A DNA stretch of 64,000 nt from an uncultured Bryobacteraceae bacterium (GTDB lineage Bacteria > Acidobacteriota > Terriglobia > Bryobacterales > Bryobacteraceae). Under the pieces are notes generated by a model that saw only the letters and a list, made by a program, of their open reading frames with translations, was not told where the DNA came from and made no database searches. The stretch covers positions 390,511 to 454,510 of the forward strand of contig CALDSU010000001.1 in assembly GCA_937924525.1 (NCBI GenBank), given 5' to 3'. The position numbers were made by a program, and so were the translations under genes. Below, in pieces: positions 44,780 to 53,488 of this stretch (its first letter is position 1; the number at the start of each line of letters is the position of its first letter).

Positions 44780-44914
44780 GAGGTTCTCCGGAGCGGAGCC
44801 GCCGGGCCGAGCGCCGGGATGGGGCGGCCCGCTCTTTTCGGATTCTACCGTTGTCCCACGCTGCTGCGGGACGGTTTTCCTCTTCGTTAGATGTCGCGCG
44901 GCCCGCCCTGCTCA

Positions 44915-44944
44915 TTGTCATCACCCCGCCGAACGTGCTATCAA
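44915..44944 (+). promoter_or_regulatory. Promoter of the aldolase/MFS/AKR operon
   Basis: TTGTCA (44915-44920, 5 of 6), an 18-nt spacer and TATCAA (44939-44944, 4 of 6). The ATG at 44955 begins 10 nt after the -10, so the transcript would start within a few nucleotides of the start codon; no ribosome-binding site is visible. Confidence 0.5.
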
Positions 44945-44954
44945 TGCAAGTTTC

Positions 44955-45737
44955 ATGGTAAAAAGCAGGGTTCTTCAAAAACTCAGGACCGGCGAGTTCG
45001 TGCAGGCGGTCGGCGTCAGCCGCGTCACGGATCCGTGGCTGATCGAGGTGATTGGCAAAACCGGGTTTGATGTGATTTGGTTTGATCTCGAACACCGCTC
45101 GTTCGGCTACGACAAAATCGATCCGGTCTCGCTGGCCTGCCGCGCCACGGGCATCGACTTGATGGTGCGCATCCGCAAACACGGCTATGACAGCCCGATG
45201 CGGGCGCTGGAATTCGGGGCCAATGGCATCATGGTGCCCCACTGCCGCAGCGCCGCGGAAGCGCGGCAATGGGTGGAGTGGGTGCGCTTTCCCCCGGCCG
45301 GCCGGCGCGGCCTGGACGGCGCGGGCGCGGACGCCGACTGGGGACTGGCCGACGCCCGGGAACACATCCGCCACGCCAATGAAGAGGTGTTCCTGGTGCT
45401 TCAGATCGAGGACCGCGAAGCGGTCGAGGCCATCGATGAGATCGCCGCGGTGCCGGGCTTCGATGTCCTGTTTGTGGGCCCCGGGGACCTGACGCTGAGT
45501 TACGGGGTTCCGCTCGAATTCAATCATCCCCTGATTGAAGAGGCCTACGACCGCGTCGCCAACGCCGCCGCCAAGCACGGCAAATGGTGGGGCACCACCA
45601 GCGGCTCGCCCGAGGCGGCCCAGCAGGTGGTGGACCGCGGCGGCCGGATGTTCACCGCCGGCGGCGATCACGGCTGGTTGATCGGCGGCCTGAAACGCTC
45701 CTTCGAGGCGTTCCAAGCCGTGAAGATCCGGAAGTAG
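44955..45737 (+). CDS. HpcH/HpaI family class II aldolase (second copy in window)
   Basis: A 260-residue aldolase of the HpcH/HpaI family. Catalytic elements: WFDLEHRSFGY (base His), LMVRIRK (Arg), LQIEDREAVEAIDEIAAVPG (metal Glu), LFVGPGDLTLSYG (metal Asp). It differs from the 1526 copy in its shorter N-terminus and GPGDL motif. It probably cleaves a 2-keto-3-deoxy sugar acid. It heads an operon with a sugar-acid-type MFS carrier (6-nt gap) and an aldo/keto reductase, which supports uptake and breakdown of one substrate. Confidence 0.87.
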   Translation: MVKSRVLQKLRTGEFVQAVGVSRVTDPWLIEVIGKTGFDVIWFDLEHRSFGYDKIDPVSLACRATGIDLMVRIRKHGYDSPMRALEFGANGIMVPHCRSAAEARQWVEWVRFPPAGRRGLDGAGADADWGLADAREHIRHANEEVFLVLQIEDREAVEAIDEIAAVPGFDVLFVGPGDLTLSYGVPLEFNHPLIEEAYDRVANAAAKHGKWWGTTSGSPEAAQQVVDRGGRMFTAGGDHGWLIGGLKRSFEAFQAVKIRK

Positions 45738-45743
45738 ACCGCC

Positions 45744-47015
45744 ATGGCCGCCAGCGCCCGCTACAAATGGACGCTCGTGTGGTTCCTGTTCTGCGTCGGC
45801 GCGCTGAATTACGGAGACCGGACGGCCATCTCGGCGGTGTTCCCGCTGATTCGCTCCGAACTCGGCATGTCCGATGTCGAGTTGGGCGCCATCGGCTCGG
45901 TGTTCCTTTGGGCTTACGCGCTGGCGTCGCCGTTGTGCGGCACGCTGGCGGACCGCTTCTCGCGGGCGCGCATCATCGTGTGGAGCCTCACCGCCTGGAG
46001 TCTGGTTACCCTGGCCACCGGATTCATCGCCAGCACCGGACAATTGCTGTTCACCCGCGTGCTGCTGGGCTTTTCGGAGGCGGCCTACCTGCCCGCCGCG
46101 ATTGCCCTGATTGCGGACTACCATTCCTCGAAAACTCGCGCCACCGCGATCGGCCTCCACACGGCGGGGCTTACTTTCGGACTGGTCGCGGGCGGCGCGG
46201 GCGCGGGCTACGTCGGGGAGCATTTCGGGTGGCGGACCGGATTCTACCTCCTGGGCGGCGGAGGTCTGGCGTTGGCGGCCCTGGCCTATTTCCTTGTCCG
46301 CGACGCGGAGCCGGCCGCCGGCGAGCCTGCCGTCGTCGTTGAGCGCGAATCCGTGCTGGTGAGCCTGCGCAAGCTGGTTCGGGTTCCCAGTTATCTCACG
46401 GTGATCGGCGAGGCGATGATCGTGGCCGTCGGCACGTGGATTTTTCTCAACTGGCTGCCTCTTTACTTCAAGGAAACCTACGACCTGAGCCTGGCCGCGG
46501 CCGGATTTGCCGGCACGTTCATGTTGCAGGGCGCGGCGACGCTCGGCGTCGTGCTGGGCGGCATGTTTTCCGACAAGGTGGCCGGCCATGCGCCGCGCCG
46601 GCGCATGCTGATCCTGATCGTGAGTTACCTGATCTCCGCGCCCTTTCTGCTGCCGTTCCTGGGACAGACCGGGTTGATCACGCTCAATCTGGCGATCTTC
46701 TGTTTCTCGTTCTTTGGCAAGGTGGGCGCCACCAACGAGACGCCGCTGATCTGTGACCTGCTGGCGCCCAAGCTCCGCTCTACCGCCATCGGTTTCATGA
46801 ATGCCGCTAATTGCCTGGCGGGCGGCATTGGCATCATGGTCGCGGGCTTCCTGAAATCCAGCTTGGGGTTGGGCGGAGTGTTCGGCGGCATCTCCGGCAT
46901 CATGTTGCTGGCCGCCGCCGTCGGGCTGCTCGGCTACGTCTTCTTCCTGAAGCGGGATCTCGCGCGCAGACAGCAGGAGGCCGCCCCCTCCGCCTTCGCC
47001 ACCCGCAGCGTCTGA
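45744..47015 (+). CDS. MFS transporter, anion:cation symporter type
   Basis: A 423-residue protein with about 12 transmembrane helices. The first helix and loop (WTLVWFLFCVGALNYGDRTAISAVFPLI) and the loop PLCGTLADRFSRARIIVWSLTAWSL match the ACS family (hexuronate, galactonate and related sugar-acid carriers). A cytoplasmic loop lies mid-protein (about 195-225). The gene sits 6 nt after an aldolase and 4 nt before an aldo/keto reductase, so it probably imports the sugar acid they process. Confidence 0.9.
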   Translation: MAASARYKWTLVWFLFCVGALNYGDRTAISAVFPLIRSELGMSDVELGAIGSVFLWAYALASPLCGTLADRFSRARIIVWSLTAWSLVTLATGFIASTGQLLFTRVLLGFSEAAYLPAAIALIADYHSSKTRATAIGLHTAGLTFGLVAGGAGAGYVGEHFGWRTGFYLLGGGGLALAALAYFLVRDAEPAAGEPAVVVERESVLVSLRKLVRVPSYLTVIGEAMIVAVGTWIFLNWLPLYFKETYDLSLAAAGFAGTFMLQGAATLGVVLGGMFSDKVAGHAPRRRMLILIVSYLISAPFLLPFLGQTGLITLNLAIFCFSFFGKVGATNETPLICDLLAPKLRSTAIGFMNAANCLAGGIGIMVAGFLKSSLGLGGVFGGISGIMLLAAAVGLLGYVFFLKRDLARRQQEAAPSAFATRSV

Positions 47016-47019
47016 GGCC

Positions 47020-47997
47020 GTGGACACCCGCGAAGCAGGCCGGAGTGGATTGCGCGTGAGCCGCCTGGGGCTGGGCTGCGCCACCTTCGGCCGCGAGATC
47101 AGCCAGGACGAGTCCTTCCGCATCATGGACTACGCCGTCGCACATGGCATCACCTTGTTCGACACGGCGGAGGCCTATGGCGGAGGTCAGGCGCAGGAGT
47201 ATCGCCGGAAAGCTCTCGGCGTGGACGACCAGCGCGAGGTCTCCAGCGAGATGCATTCTTCGGAGAAGATCATCGGGCGCTGGCTGGACTCGCGCGGTTG
47301 CCGGCGCCAGATCACGCTGCTGACGAAGGTCACGTCCAACTTCAGCCGCGCCCATGTCCGGGAAGCGCTGCAAGCCAGTCTGGAGAGGCTGCGCACCGAC
47401 GCCGTAGACCTGTACCTCTATCACTCTTTCGACCTGCATACGCCGGTGGAAGAAGCGGTCGCGGCCTTGGACGAAGTGGTCGCCGCGGGTTTGGCGCGCG
47501 CGGGAGGCTGTAGCAACTATACGGGGGCGCAGCTTGCCGAGGCGTTGACCGTCGCGGAAAACCATGGGCGGGCCCGTTTTGAAGTGGTCGAGACCGGCTA
47601 CAGTCTGCTGGCCCGGCAGATGGAGGCGGACCTGCTGCCGGTTTGCCGCCAGCGTCAGGTGGGGATTCTCACCTATAGTCCCCTGGCGGCGGGATTCCTG
47701 TTGGGCAAGTACCAGCCGGGCGCCCCCCTGCCGCCCGGGTCCCGCTTTGACGTGATTCCCGGCCACCGGGACGTCTACTTCAGCGAGCGTAATTTCGGCA
47801 TCGCCGGCCGCCTCGCCGCCATGGCGGAACGAACCGGACGGTCCGCCGCCCTGCTGGCGATGGCTTGGGTGCTGCGGCAACCCGACATCGCCAGCGTCCT
47901 GGTGGGCGCGCGGAACACGACCCACCTGGATAACGCGCTGGAAGCGCTGCGTACCGGACTGCCGGACGAGTGGGCCGCCGAGATGGCAGCCTGGTAA
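47020..47997 (+). CDS. Aldo/keto reductase
   Basis: A 325-residue NADPH-type oxidoreductase starting at GTG 47020, 4 nt after the MFS stop. The AKR tetrad is present: Asp and Tyr in LFDTAEAYGGG, Lys in ITLLTKVTSNF and His in LYLYHSFDL. The cofactor region includes VSSEM-type loops and GILTYSPLAAGFLLG, and the end VLVGARNTTHLDNALEAL. It probably reduces or oxidises the sugar or aldehyde fed by the upstream aldolase. The substrate is not defined. Confidence 0.9.
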   Translation: MDTREAGRSGLRVSRLGLGCATFGREISQDESFRIMDYAVAHGITLFDTAEAYGGGQAQEYRRKALGVDDQREVSSEMHSSEKIIGRWLDSRGCRRQITLLTKVTSNFSRAHVREALQASLERLRTDAVDLYLYHSFDLHTPVEEAVAALDEVVAAGLARAGGCSNYTGAQLAEALTVAENHGRARFEVVETGYSLLARQMEADLLPVCRQRQVGILTYSPLAAGFLLGKYQPGAPLPPGSRFDVIPGHRDVYFSERNFGIAGRLAAMAERTGRSAALLAMAWVLRQPDIASVLVGARNTTHLDNALEALRTGLPDEWAAEMAAW

Positions 47998-48050
47998 CCC
48001 TGGGCGGGTCGCACCGCCGTCGTCGTTTGGCCGGGGCGGACACGGCCGCG

Positions 48051-49007
48051 TCAGGCCGCGGTCAGCGCGCGCGCATGCGCCGCGGCGGCCGCGCCGAGGC
48101 CGTGGAGATTGTAGCCGCCTTCCAGCACGGAGACCAGGCGGCCGCCCGCGTGCTGGCCCGCGATCTCCAGGCAGATGCGCGTCAGCTCGGTGAAGTCCGC
48201 GTCCGACAGGGTGAACCTTCCCAACGGGTCGCCGTCCCGCGAGTCGAATCCCGCCGAAATCAGCACTAGTCCGGGTTTGAAGGCGTGGGCCGCGGGCAGC
48301 AGCTTGTCGCGGAACGCGCCGCTAATCTCGGGCCGCCCCGATCCCGCCGGGAAGGGGCAATTCAAAATCTTTCCTTTGCCCTTGCCTTCGCCGGTCTCGT
48401 GGGCGGCGCCGGTTCCGGGATACCAGGGATACTGGTGCGTGCTGAAGAACAGCACGCTGCCGTCGTGATAGAAGATATCCTGCGTCCCGTTGCCGTGGTG
48501 CACATCCCAATCGACAATCAGGACACGGTCGATGCCGTGCTTGCGCTGCGCATAGCGGGCGGCGACCGCGACGTTGTTGACGATGCAGAAGCCCATGCCC
48601 CGGTTTGGCGTAGCGTGGTGACCGGGCGGACGCACCACACAGAACGCATTCTTGGCCTTGCGCGTGGCCACCAGGTCCACGGCGTTCAGGACTCCGCCGG
48701 CCGAGCGCACCGCCACGCGCCAGGAGTGCGGGCCGACGGTGGTGTCGCCAGTCGAGAGGGAGCTGACACCTTGGGTCCGCTCGAGCATGGCGATGTCCTG
48801 GCGCGCCACCCGCAGGTAATGCGGCGAGTGGCAGGCGGTCAGCTCGTCCTCGGTGGCCTCGCGTCCTTCCACGGGCAGCATCGCGGCGGCCAGCCCGGTA
48901 CGGTGCAGCGCCTGGACAATCGCATCAAACCGTTCCGGCCGCTCGGGGTGGTCCAGGCCCGTGCGGTGCTCCTTGCATCCCGGTTCGGCCAGTAGCGCGG
49001 ATTTCAC
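48051..49007 (-). CDS. Histone deacetylase family (zinc-dependent) deacetylase
   Basis: A 318-residue arginase/deacetylase-fold protein of the HDAC family (class II/AcuC/polyamine deacetylase-like). Key motifs: EHRTGLDHPERPERFDAIV, VRPPGHHAT (general-base His pair), MGFCIVNNVAVAARYA, LIVDWDVHHGNGTQDIFY (zinc Asp and His), FISAGFD-type LISAGFDSRDGDPLG (second zinc Asp) and LEGGYNL (catalytic Tyr). It starts at GTG 49007, overlapping the oxidoreductase stop by 4 nt, with GGAGGAG 11 nt upstream. Substrates may be acetylated small amines or proteins. Confidence 0.9.
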   Translation of the reverse strand: MKSALLAEPGCKEHRTGLDHPERPERFDAIVQALHRTGLAAAMLPVEGREATEDELTACHSPHYLRVARQDIAMLERTQGVSSLSTGDTTVGPHSWRVAVRSAGGVLNAVDLVATRKAKNAFCVVRPPGHHATPNRGMGFCIVNNVAVAARYAQRKHGIDRVLIVDWDVHHGNGTQDIFYHDGSVLFFSTHQYPWYPGTGAAHETGEGKGKGKILNCPFPAGSGRPEISGAFRDKLLPAAHAFKPGLVLISAGFDSRDGDPLGRFTLSDADFTELTRICLEIAGQHAGGRLVSVLEGGYNLHGLGAAAAAHARALTAA

Positions 49008-50200
49008 AGCGGGAGGATCTCCTCCCGGACCGGATCGAACTTGATGCGCCGCTGCTCGAGGTAGGCGATGTTGCCAAGGTGCGACGCCTGCGCGGACCGG
49101 TGCCCGATCAGCACGTCGGCATTGGGCAGTTTTCGCGAACGCACGCAATCGAGGAAGTTGGCCACATGCGCCTCGGTGGAATCGGAGATCGGCCGGATCA
49201 CCGGCGGCTCGCCCTTGGCCGCGGGGTGAAACTCGCACTGGCCGCCGGCGATGAGCAGCCGGCCTTCCGTGCCGCACAGTTCCATGCCGGTGCCGCGCAT
49301 CCCGGGCGCGAGCGTGGCTTCAAAGGTGGCGGTGAAGCCGCCGGGATACTCGTTGAGCACGCAAATGGTGTCCGGCGCGGTGCGCCCGTCTTTGTAATGA
49401 TAAATACCCCCCGCTGCCACGGCCGCCACGGGCACGTCCTCGCCGACAAAAAGGTGGACCATGTCTACCCAGTGCGTGAACAGGTCGGTTACCTGGCCGC
49501 CGCCAAACTCGAGATACGCCCGGAAATTCCAGTACATCTGCGGATCGTACTCCCGCCACTTCACGCGGCCGAGGTAGCGGCCCCAGTCCAGGTTGTCAGG
49601 TTTGGTGCGCATTTCCGGCGGCGCTTTCATCAGGTGGGCGCCGTTGCCATGCCACCAGGTACGGGCCAGCGTGACCTTGCCCAGCTTGGGCATGAAGTCG
49701 CGCTTGGCCGCGTGATAGCCTTCGCTGGACCGCCGCTGCATGCCCACCTGGCAGATGCGCTGGTTCACGCGGGCCGCGCGGACGATCTTGGGCCCTTCGT
49801 CGATGGTCAGCGTCAGCGGCTTTTCCACGTAAACGTCTTTGCCGGCCTCCAGGGCGTCGATGGTGGTCTCGGCGTGCCAGTGGTCGGGCGTGGCCACCAG
49901 CACGCAGTCGAGCTCTTTCATCTCCAGCATCCGGCGGTGATCGGAGAAGCCCCGCGCGCCGGGCGCCTTTTGCTGCACCATGTCCACACGGGCGGAGAAC
50001 ACGTCGCAGGCCGCAGCCACGCGGACCTTGGGTTGCGCCGCGAAGGTCGCGGTGACGTGGCGCCCGCGGCCGCCGCAGCCAATCACCCCCATGGCGATGG
50101 TGTCGTTAGCGCCCCACACCCGCCCGTAAGAGAGCGCGGTCATCGCCATCGCGCTTCCCGCGCGCAGCAGATCCCTTCTGGTACCCTCGATTTCCGGCAT
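49004..50200 (-). CDS. Gfo/Idh/MocA oxidoreductase, Tat-exported
   Basis: A 398-residue protein with a twin-arginine leader (TRRDLLRAGSAMAMTAL). The NAD-binding Rossmann domain is AMGVIGCGGRGRHVTA and VLVATPDHWHAETTIDALEAGKDVYVEKPLTL (EKP cofactor motif). The C-terminal domain has DWGRYLGRVKW, FRAYLEFGGGQVTDLFTHWVDMVHLF and a late YLEQRRIKFD. These proteins act on sugars or sugar acids. It is transcribed from a promoter within the end of the sirtuin gene, and its start overlaps no gene; the HDAC gene follows by translational coupling. Confidence 0.9.
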   Translation of the reverse strand: MPEIEGTRRDLLRAGSAMAMTALSYGRVWGANDTIAMGVIGCGGRGRHVTATFAAQPKVRVAAACDVFSARVDMVQQKAPGARGFSDHRRMLEMKELDCVLVATPDHWHAETTIDALEAGKDVYVEKPLTLTIDEGPKIVRAARVNQRICQVGMQRRSSEGYHAAKRDFMPKLGKVTLARTWWHGNGAHLMKAPPEMRTKPDNLDWGRYLGRVKWREYDPQMYWNFRAYLEFGGGQVTDLFTHWVDMVHLFVGEDVPVAAVAAGGIYHYKDGRTAPDTICVLNEYPGGFTATFEATLAPGMRGTGMELCGTEGRLLIAGGQCEFHPAAKGEPPVIRPISDSTEAHVANFLDCVRSRKLPNADVLIGHRSAQASHLGNIAYLEQRRIKFDPVREEILPL

Positions 50201-50206
50201 GTGGAG

Positions 50207-50212
50207 ATTATA
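50207..50212 (-). promoter_or_regulatory. Perfect TATAAT 6 nt from the oxidoreductase ATG (leaderless candidate)
   Basis: On the minus strand TATAAT (50212-50207) ends 6 nt before the ATG at 50200. It overlaps the TAA stop of the sirtuin gene. No ribosome-binding site lies in the gap, so the mRNA would begin at about the start codon. Confidence 0.5.
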
Positions 50213-50927
50213 CTTCCGCGATCAGCGCGGGCAGAACCTCGCCCGCCGGGCCGCGGAGCGAGGCGTCGCAGACCGCCGAGACGGGCGTTTGCTCCCGATT
50301 GATTTCAATGACGCGCGCCCCGGCGCGTTTGGCCAGCGGAACGAGGCCCGCCGCCGGGTACACCACCGCCGAGGTGCCTGCCACCAGCAAGACCTCGCAC
50401 CGCTCCGCCGCTTCCTCCGCCTTCGCCCACACGTCCCGCGGCAGCGACTCGCCGAACCACACCACGCCCGGGCGCGCCAGGCCCCCGCAGTCGCAGCGCG
50501 GCGGCAGGCTGGCCAAGGGCGCGTCCCGGCAGGTCCACTCGCGGCGGCAACGCGTGCAGCGCAGCCGCCAGATGTCGCCGTGGACCTTGAGGACGTTCCG
50601 GCTGCCCGCCGCGTCGTGCAGTCCGTCGACGTTCTGGGTGATCAAGGCGAAATCCTCTTTCACCTTTTCCAGCGCGGCGAGGGCCAGATGTCCGGCGTGA
50701 GGGGTTACCGCCGCGATTGTCCGGCGGCGCCAGTCGTACCATTCCCACACCAGGAGCGGATCGCGCGCGAAAGCCTCCGGCGTGGCGAGTTCTTCCGGGC
50801 GGAACTGTTTCCACAGCCCCTCCGGTCCGCGAAAGGTGGGCACGCCGCTCTCGGCCGACATGCCGGCGCCGGTAAGCACGGCCACCACGCGGGCGTCACG
50901 TAGCCATTGGCGGGCTTGCGGGAGCAT
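50208..50927 (-). CDS. cobB: NAD-dependent sirtuin deacylase (class III, SIRT5-like pocket)
   Basis: A 239-residue sirtuin starting at ATG 50927 with GAGG 7 nt upstream. Motifs: VLTGAGMSAESGVPTFRG (NAD), LITQNVDGLHDAAG, the catalytic His in LKVHGDIW, a zinc site of four Cys (RCTRC and RCDCGG), GVVWFGE and LLVAGTSAVVYPA. The acyl pocket has Y-D-W-R in WEWYDWRRR, the Tyr/Arg pair that favours succinyl, malonyl and glutaryl groups in SIRT5-type enzymes. It lies upstream of the Gfo/Idh/MocA and HDAC genes on the same strand. Confidence 0.92.
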   Translation of the reverse strand: MLPQARQWLRDARVVAVLTGAGMSAESGVPTFRGPEGLWKQFRPEELATPEAFARDPLLVWEWYDWRRRTIAAVTPHAGHLALAALEKVKEDFALITQNVDGLHDAAGSRNVLKVHGDIWRLRCTRCRREWTCRDAPLASLPPRCDCGGLARPGVVWFGESLPRDVWAKAEEAAERCEVLLVAGTSAVVYPAAGLVPLAKRAGARVIEINREQTPVSAVCDASLRGPAGEVLPALIAEV

Positions 50928-50978
50928 CGGGAACCTCGTCACCAAGGTACGACACGGCGCGGCCGGGCAAATGGGTCC

Positions 50979-52103
50979 TCACGCCGCCAGGGCGGCTTCG
51001 TACATGGCGGCGATGTTTTCCGGAGGCACTTCGGGCTGGATGTTGTGCACGGCGCAGAGCACATAGCCGCCTCCGGCGGCGAGATCGCCGATGCGCCGCC
51101 GCACTTCGGCGCGCACCTCATCCGGGCTGCCCCACGGCAGCACCCGCTGGGTGTCGATGCCGCCCCAAAAGGTCAGGTCGCGGCCGAACTCGCGTTTCAG
51201 AGCGGCCGTGTCCATGCGCGCCGCGGACACCTGGACCGGGTTCAACGCGTCGATCCCCATCTCAATGAAGTCCGGAATCAGCGGGTACACCGAGCCGCAG
51301 GAATGATAGATGATCTTCTTGCCGTACCGCTGGACGAGCTCGGCCATCCGCCGGTGCTGCGGCTTGATCACGCGGCGGTAGAGCTCCGGGCGGACCAGGC
51401 AGGCGCGCTGCGTGCCGACGTCGTCCCCGTACCAGACCAGATCCACCCATGCGCCGGCCTCCGCCAGCGCGCGCTCACTGATGGCCAGCCAGACCTCGGT
51501 GACGCGCTCGAGCAACGCTTCCGCAAACAGCGGTCGGGCGACCAGGTCTTCCAGCCACTCGGCGTAGCCGCGCAGGAATTGGCATTGGTGCACCGGCCCG
51601 ACGCCGAGATTCAGGATCACGGCGTAGTGGGTGGTCTCGCGCAGCGCGCGCGCCCGGTCCGCGAGGCCGCGGTAACGCCCGGGATCGGCGGGGTCGGGCC
51701 AGGCCAGTCTCTCCAGATCGGCCGGGGAGGGCTCCGCCAGGCGGGAGAACGGACCCTCCGCGGCGAGGTAGTGGCCTCCTTCGGGCCGCGACCAGGTCAC
51801 GCCCCACTCGTCCAGCATGGCGTCCGGCGACAGGTCGCGCTCGGGCCTGCCATCCGGGGTTCCCAGCAGCACGGGTCGGCAATCCACCCCAAACCGTCGC
51901 AGGATTTCCTCGTCCGGCAACACGGTCCCCGCCCGCCGCGAAAACAGCGGCGCCGGTGGCTCGGCGGGCAATCCCAGAAAGGCCCGCAGCCGCTGATGGG
52001 CGTGCTCGGTGAGCGTGCTGGCCTGGGTGGCGCCGAGGTCCATAGGAATGCGGTCCGGCTCCTGGTGAGCTAAGGCGGCCAGAATCCGTTCGCGAGGCGT
52101 CAC
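50979..52103 (-). CDS. Uroporphyrinogen decarboxylase-family protein (methyltransferase-like)
   Basis: A 374-residue UroD-fold protein beginning at GTG 52103 (AAGGA upstream). It opens TPRERILAALAHQEPDRIPMDLG, and has VWYGDDVGTQRACLVRPELYRRVIKPQHRRM, IIYHSCGSVYPLIPDFIEMGIDALNPVQ and GGIDTQRVLPWG. The H-S-C-G motif is the zinc-type site of MtaA/CmuA corrinoid methyltransferases rather than of HemE, which acts without metal. It probably moves methyl groups from a small compound. No corrinoid protein is adjacent. A TAGAAT -10 (52126-52121) lies 17 nt before the start. Confidence 0.82.
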   Translation of the reverse strand: MTPRERILAALAHQEPDRIPMDLGATQASTLTEHAHQRLRAFLGLPAEPPAPLFSRRAGTVLPDEEILRRFGVDCRPVLLGTPDGRPERDLSPDAMLDEWGVTWSRPEGGHYLAAEGPFSRLAEPSPADLERLAWPDPADPGRYRGLADRARALRETTHYAVILNLGVGPVHQCQFLRGYAEWLEDLVARPLFAEALLERVTEVWLAISERALAEAGAWVDLVWYGDDVGTQRACLVRPELYRRVIKPQHRRMAELVQRYGKKIIYHSCGSVYPLIPDFIEMGIDALNPVQVSAARMDTAALKREFGRDLTFWGGIDTQRVLPWGSPDEVRAEVRRRIGDLAAGGGYVLCAVHNIQPEVPPENIAAMYEAALAA

Positions 52104-52263
52104 TGGTGGTCCTTGGGGAGATTCTAACGGAACTCCCGGGAGAGTGAAACGACCGGGGCGCCGGACCCGACGGCTCCTGCCGAGCCGGGCGGTCCGCAAC
52201 GTCACCCGGCGTTCCCGCCGCCAGAGGTCCGCCGCGCGCAATCTCGAACGCAAGAGCGTTCTC

Positions 52264-53469
52264 TCAGCAGCGCTTGAAGACCTTCTCCACTTCGACCGCC
52301 GAAGAGAGGAGCGCGTGGTCGCGAGACCACCCGGCCGCCAACTGCAAACCCATCGGCAACGAAGTGCGAACCGGCATGGGCACGGTGATCACGGGGACGC
52401 CCAGGCCCGTCCAAGGAGCATTCTGGCGAGGATCGCCGGTGGACGCGAGTCCCCGGGGCGCGGGCCCGCTGGCCGCAGGCGTCGCCACCAGGCCGAACTC
52501 CTCGAAGAGCGCGCGTATCGCTTTTCGCTGGTCTTCAACCAGCGTGCGCGCGGCTTCGTACTCCGCCGCGGGCATGGCCAGTCCGCGCTCGATCATGGCG
52601 GCGAGCCTGGCGCCCACGCGCGTCCCGTGCTCGCGCCACACCGCCTCCAGGCTGCGCGCGCCCTCGTACGCCTGAATGGCGGTGACCGCCGCCGCCAACC
52701 CGCCAAAACCGGGAGGCATCTCCGTCACCGCGACGCGAAACCCGGCCGCGCTGAGACGCCCCACCGCGTCCTTGAACGCCAGCATCATCTCGGGCTCGAC
52801 TCCTTCGATCCGGTGCGGCACGGCGACCGTCCGCAGCGCTTCCTCCTCCGCGTCCCGGTTCAAAAACCCCCACAGCGTGGCCATGTCCTCGGCGTCCTGG
52901 GTGAACAAGCCCGCCGTATCGAGCGACGGCGCGAAGGGCAGCATCCCTTCGCGGCTGAGAACGCCGAACGTCGGTTTGAAACCGGCGATGCCGCAAAATG
53001 AAGCCGGGCGGATGATGGACCCCTGCGTCTGCGAACCCAGCGCAAACGGGACCATCCCGGCCGCGACCGCCGCCGCCGAACCGCTGGAACTGCCCCCGGG
53101 CGTGTGCCCGGGGTCCCGCGGATTTCGCGTTGGCGCCGGGTCGAAGTAGGCGAACGCGGTCGTGTGGGTTTTGCCCAGCACGATTCCGCCCTCGGCCCGC
53201 AGCGCCGCCACCAGAGCGGCGTCGCCCCGACTTCGCCGGTTCGCAAAGAGCGGGGAACCGTACGCCGTCGCCAGCCCCGCCGTTTCATAGATATCTTTCA
53301 CCCCAAACGGAATGCCGTTCAGCGGTCCGGATCCGGTGGCGGGCTGCGGCGCCACGCTCACCCAAGCGCCGATTTGCGGATCAGCCCCGGCGATGCGCGC
53401 CAGGCATTGCGCAAGCGTCTCCGCGGGCTTGCGCTCGCCCTGGTTCGTCAGTTGGTGCAGCCATCCCAT
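52264..53469 (-). CDS. Amidase signature enzyme
   Basis: A 401-residue protein with the amidase Ser-Ser-Lys triad: Lys in GIPFGVKDIYETAG, the cis-Ser in GGSSSGSAAAVAAG and the nucleophile in GSQTQGSIIRPASF. Flanking motifs GDAALVAALRAEGGIVLGKT and GFKPTFGVLSREGMLPFAPSLDTAG are typical. It lacks the GatA-specific C-terminus and no gatB or gatC is near, so it is a stand-alone amide hydrolase rather than a tRNA amidotransferase. It diverges from the PmoA-family gene. Substrate unknown. Confidence 0.9.
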   Translation of the reverse strand: MGWLHQLTNQGERKPAETLAQCLARIAGADPQIGAWVSVAPQPATGSGPLNGIPFGVKDIYETAGLATAYGSPLFANRRSRGDAALVAALRAEGGIVLGKTHTTAFAYFDPAPTRNPRDPGHTPGGSSSGSAAAVAAGMVPFALGSQTQGSIIRPASFCGIAGFKPTFGVLSREGMLPFAPSLDTAGLFTQDAEDMATLWGFLNRDAEEEALRTVAVPHRIEGVEPEMMLAFKDAVGRLSAAGFRVAVTEMPPGFGGLAAAVTAIQAYEGARSLEAVWREHGTRVGARLAAMIERGLAMPAAEYEAARTLVEDQRKAIRALFEEFGLVATPAASGPAPRGLASTGDPRQNAPWTGLGVPVITVPMPVRTSLPMGLQLAAGWSRDHALLSSAVEVEKVFKRC

Positions 53470-53488
53470 GTATGCTCTACTGTCTCAC

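Noticed and set aside
44130..47126. A 998-codon minus-strand open frame
   Set aside because: Antisense to the aldolase and MFS genes with no domain; the real minus-strand gene there is the SIMPL protein.
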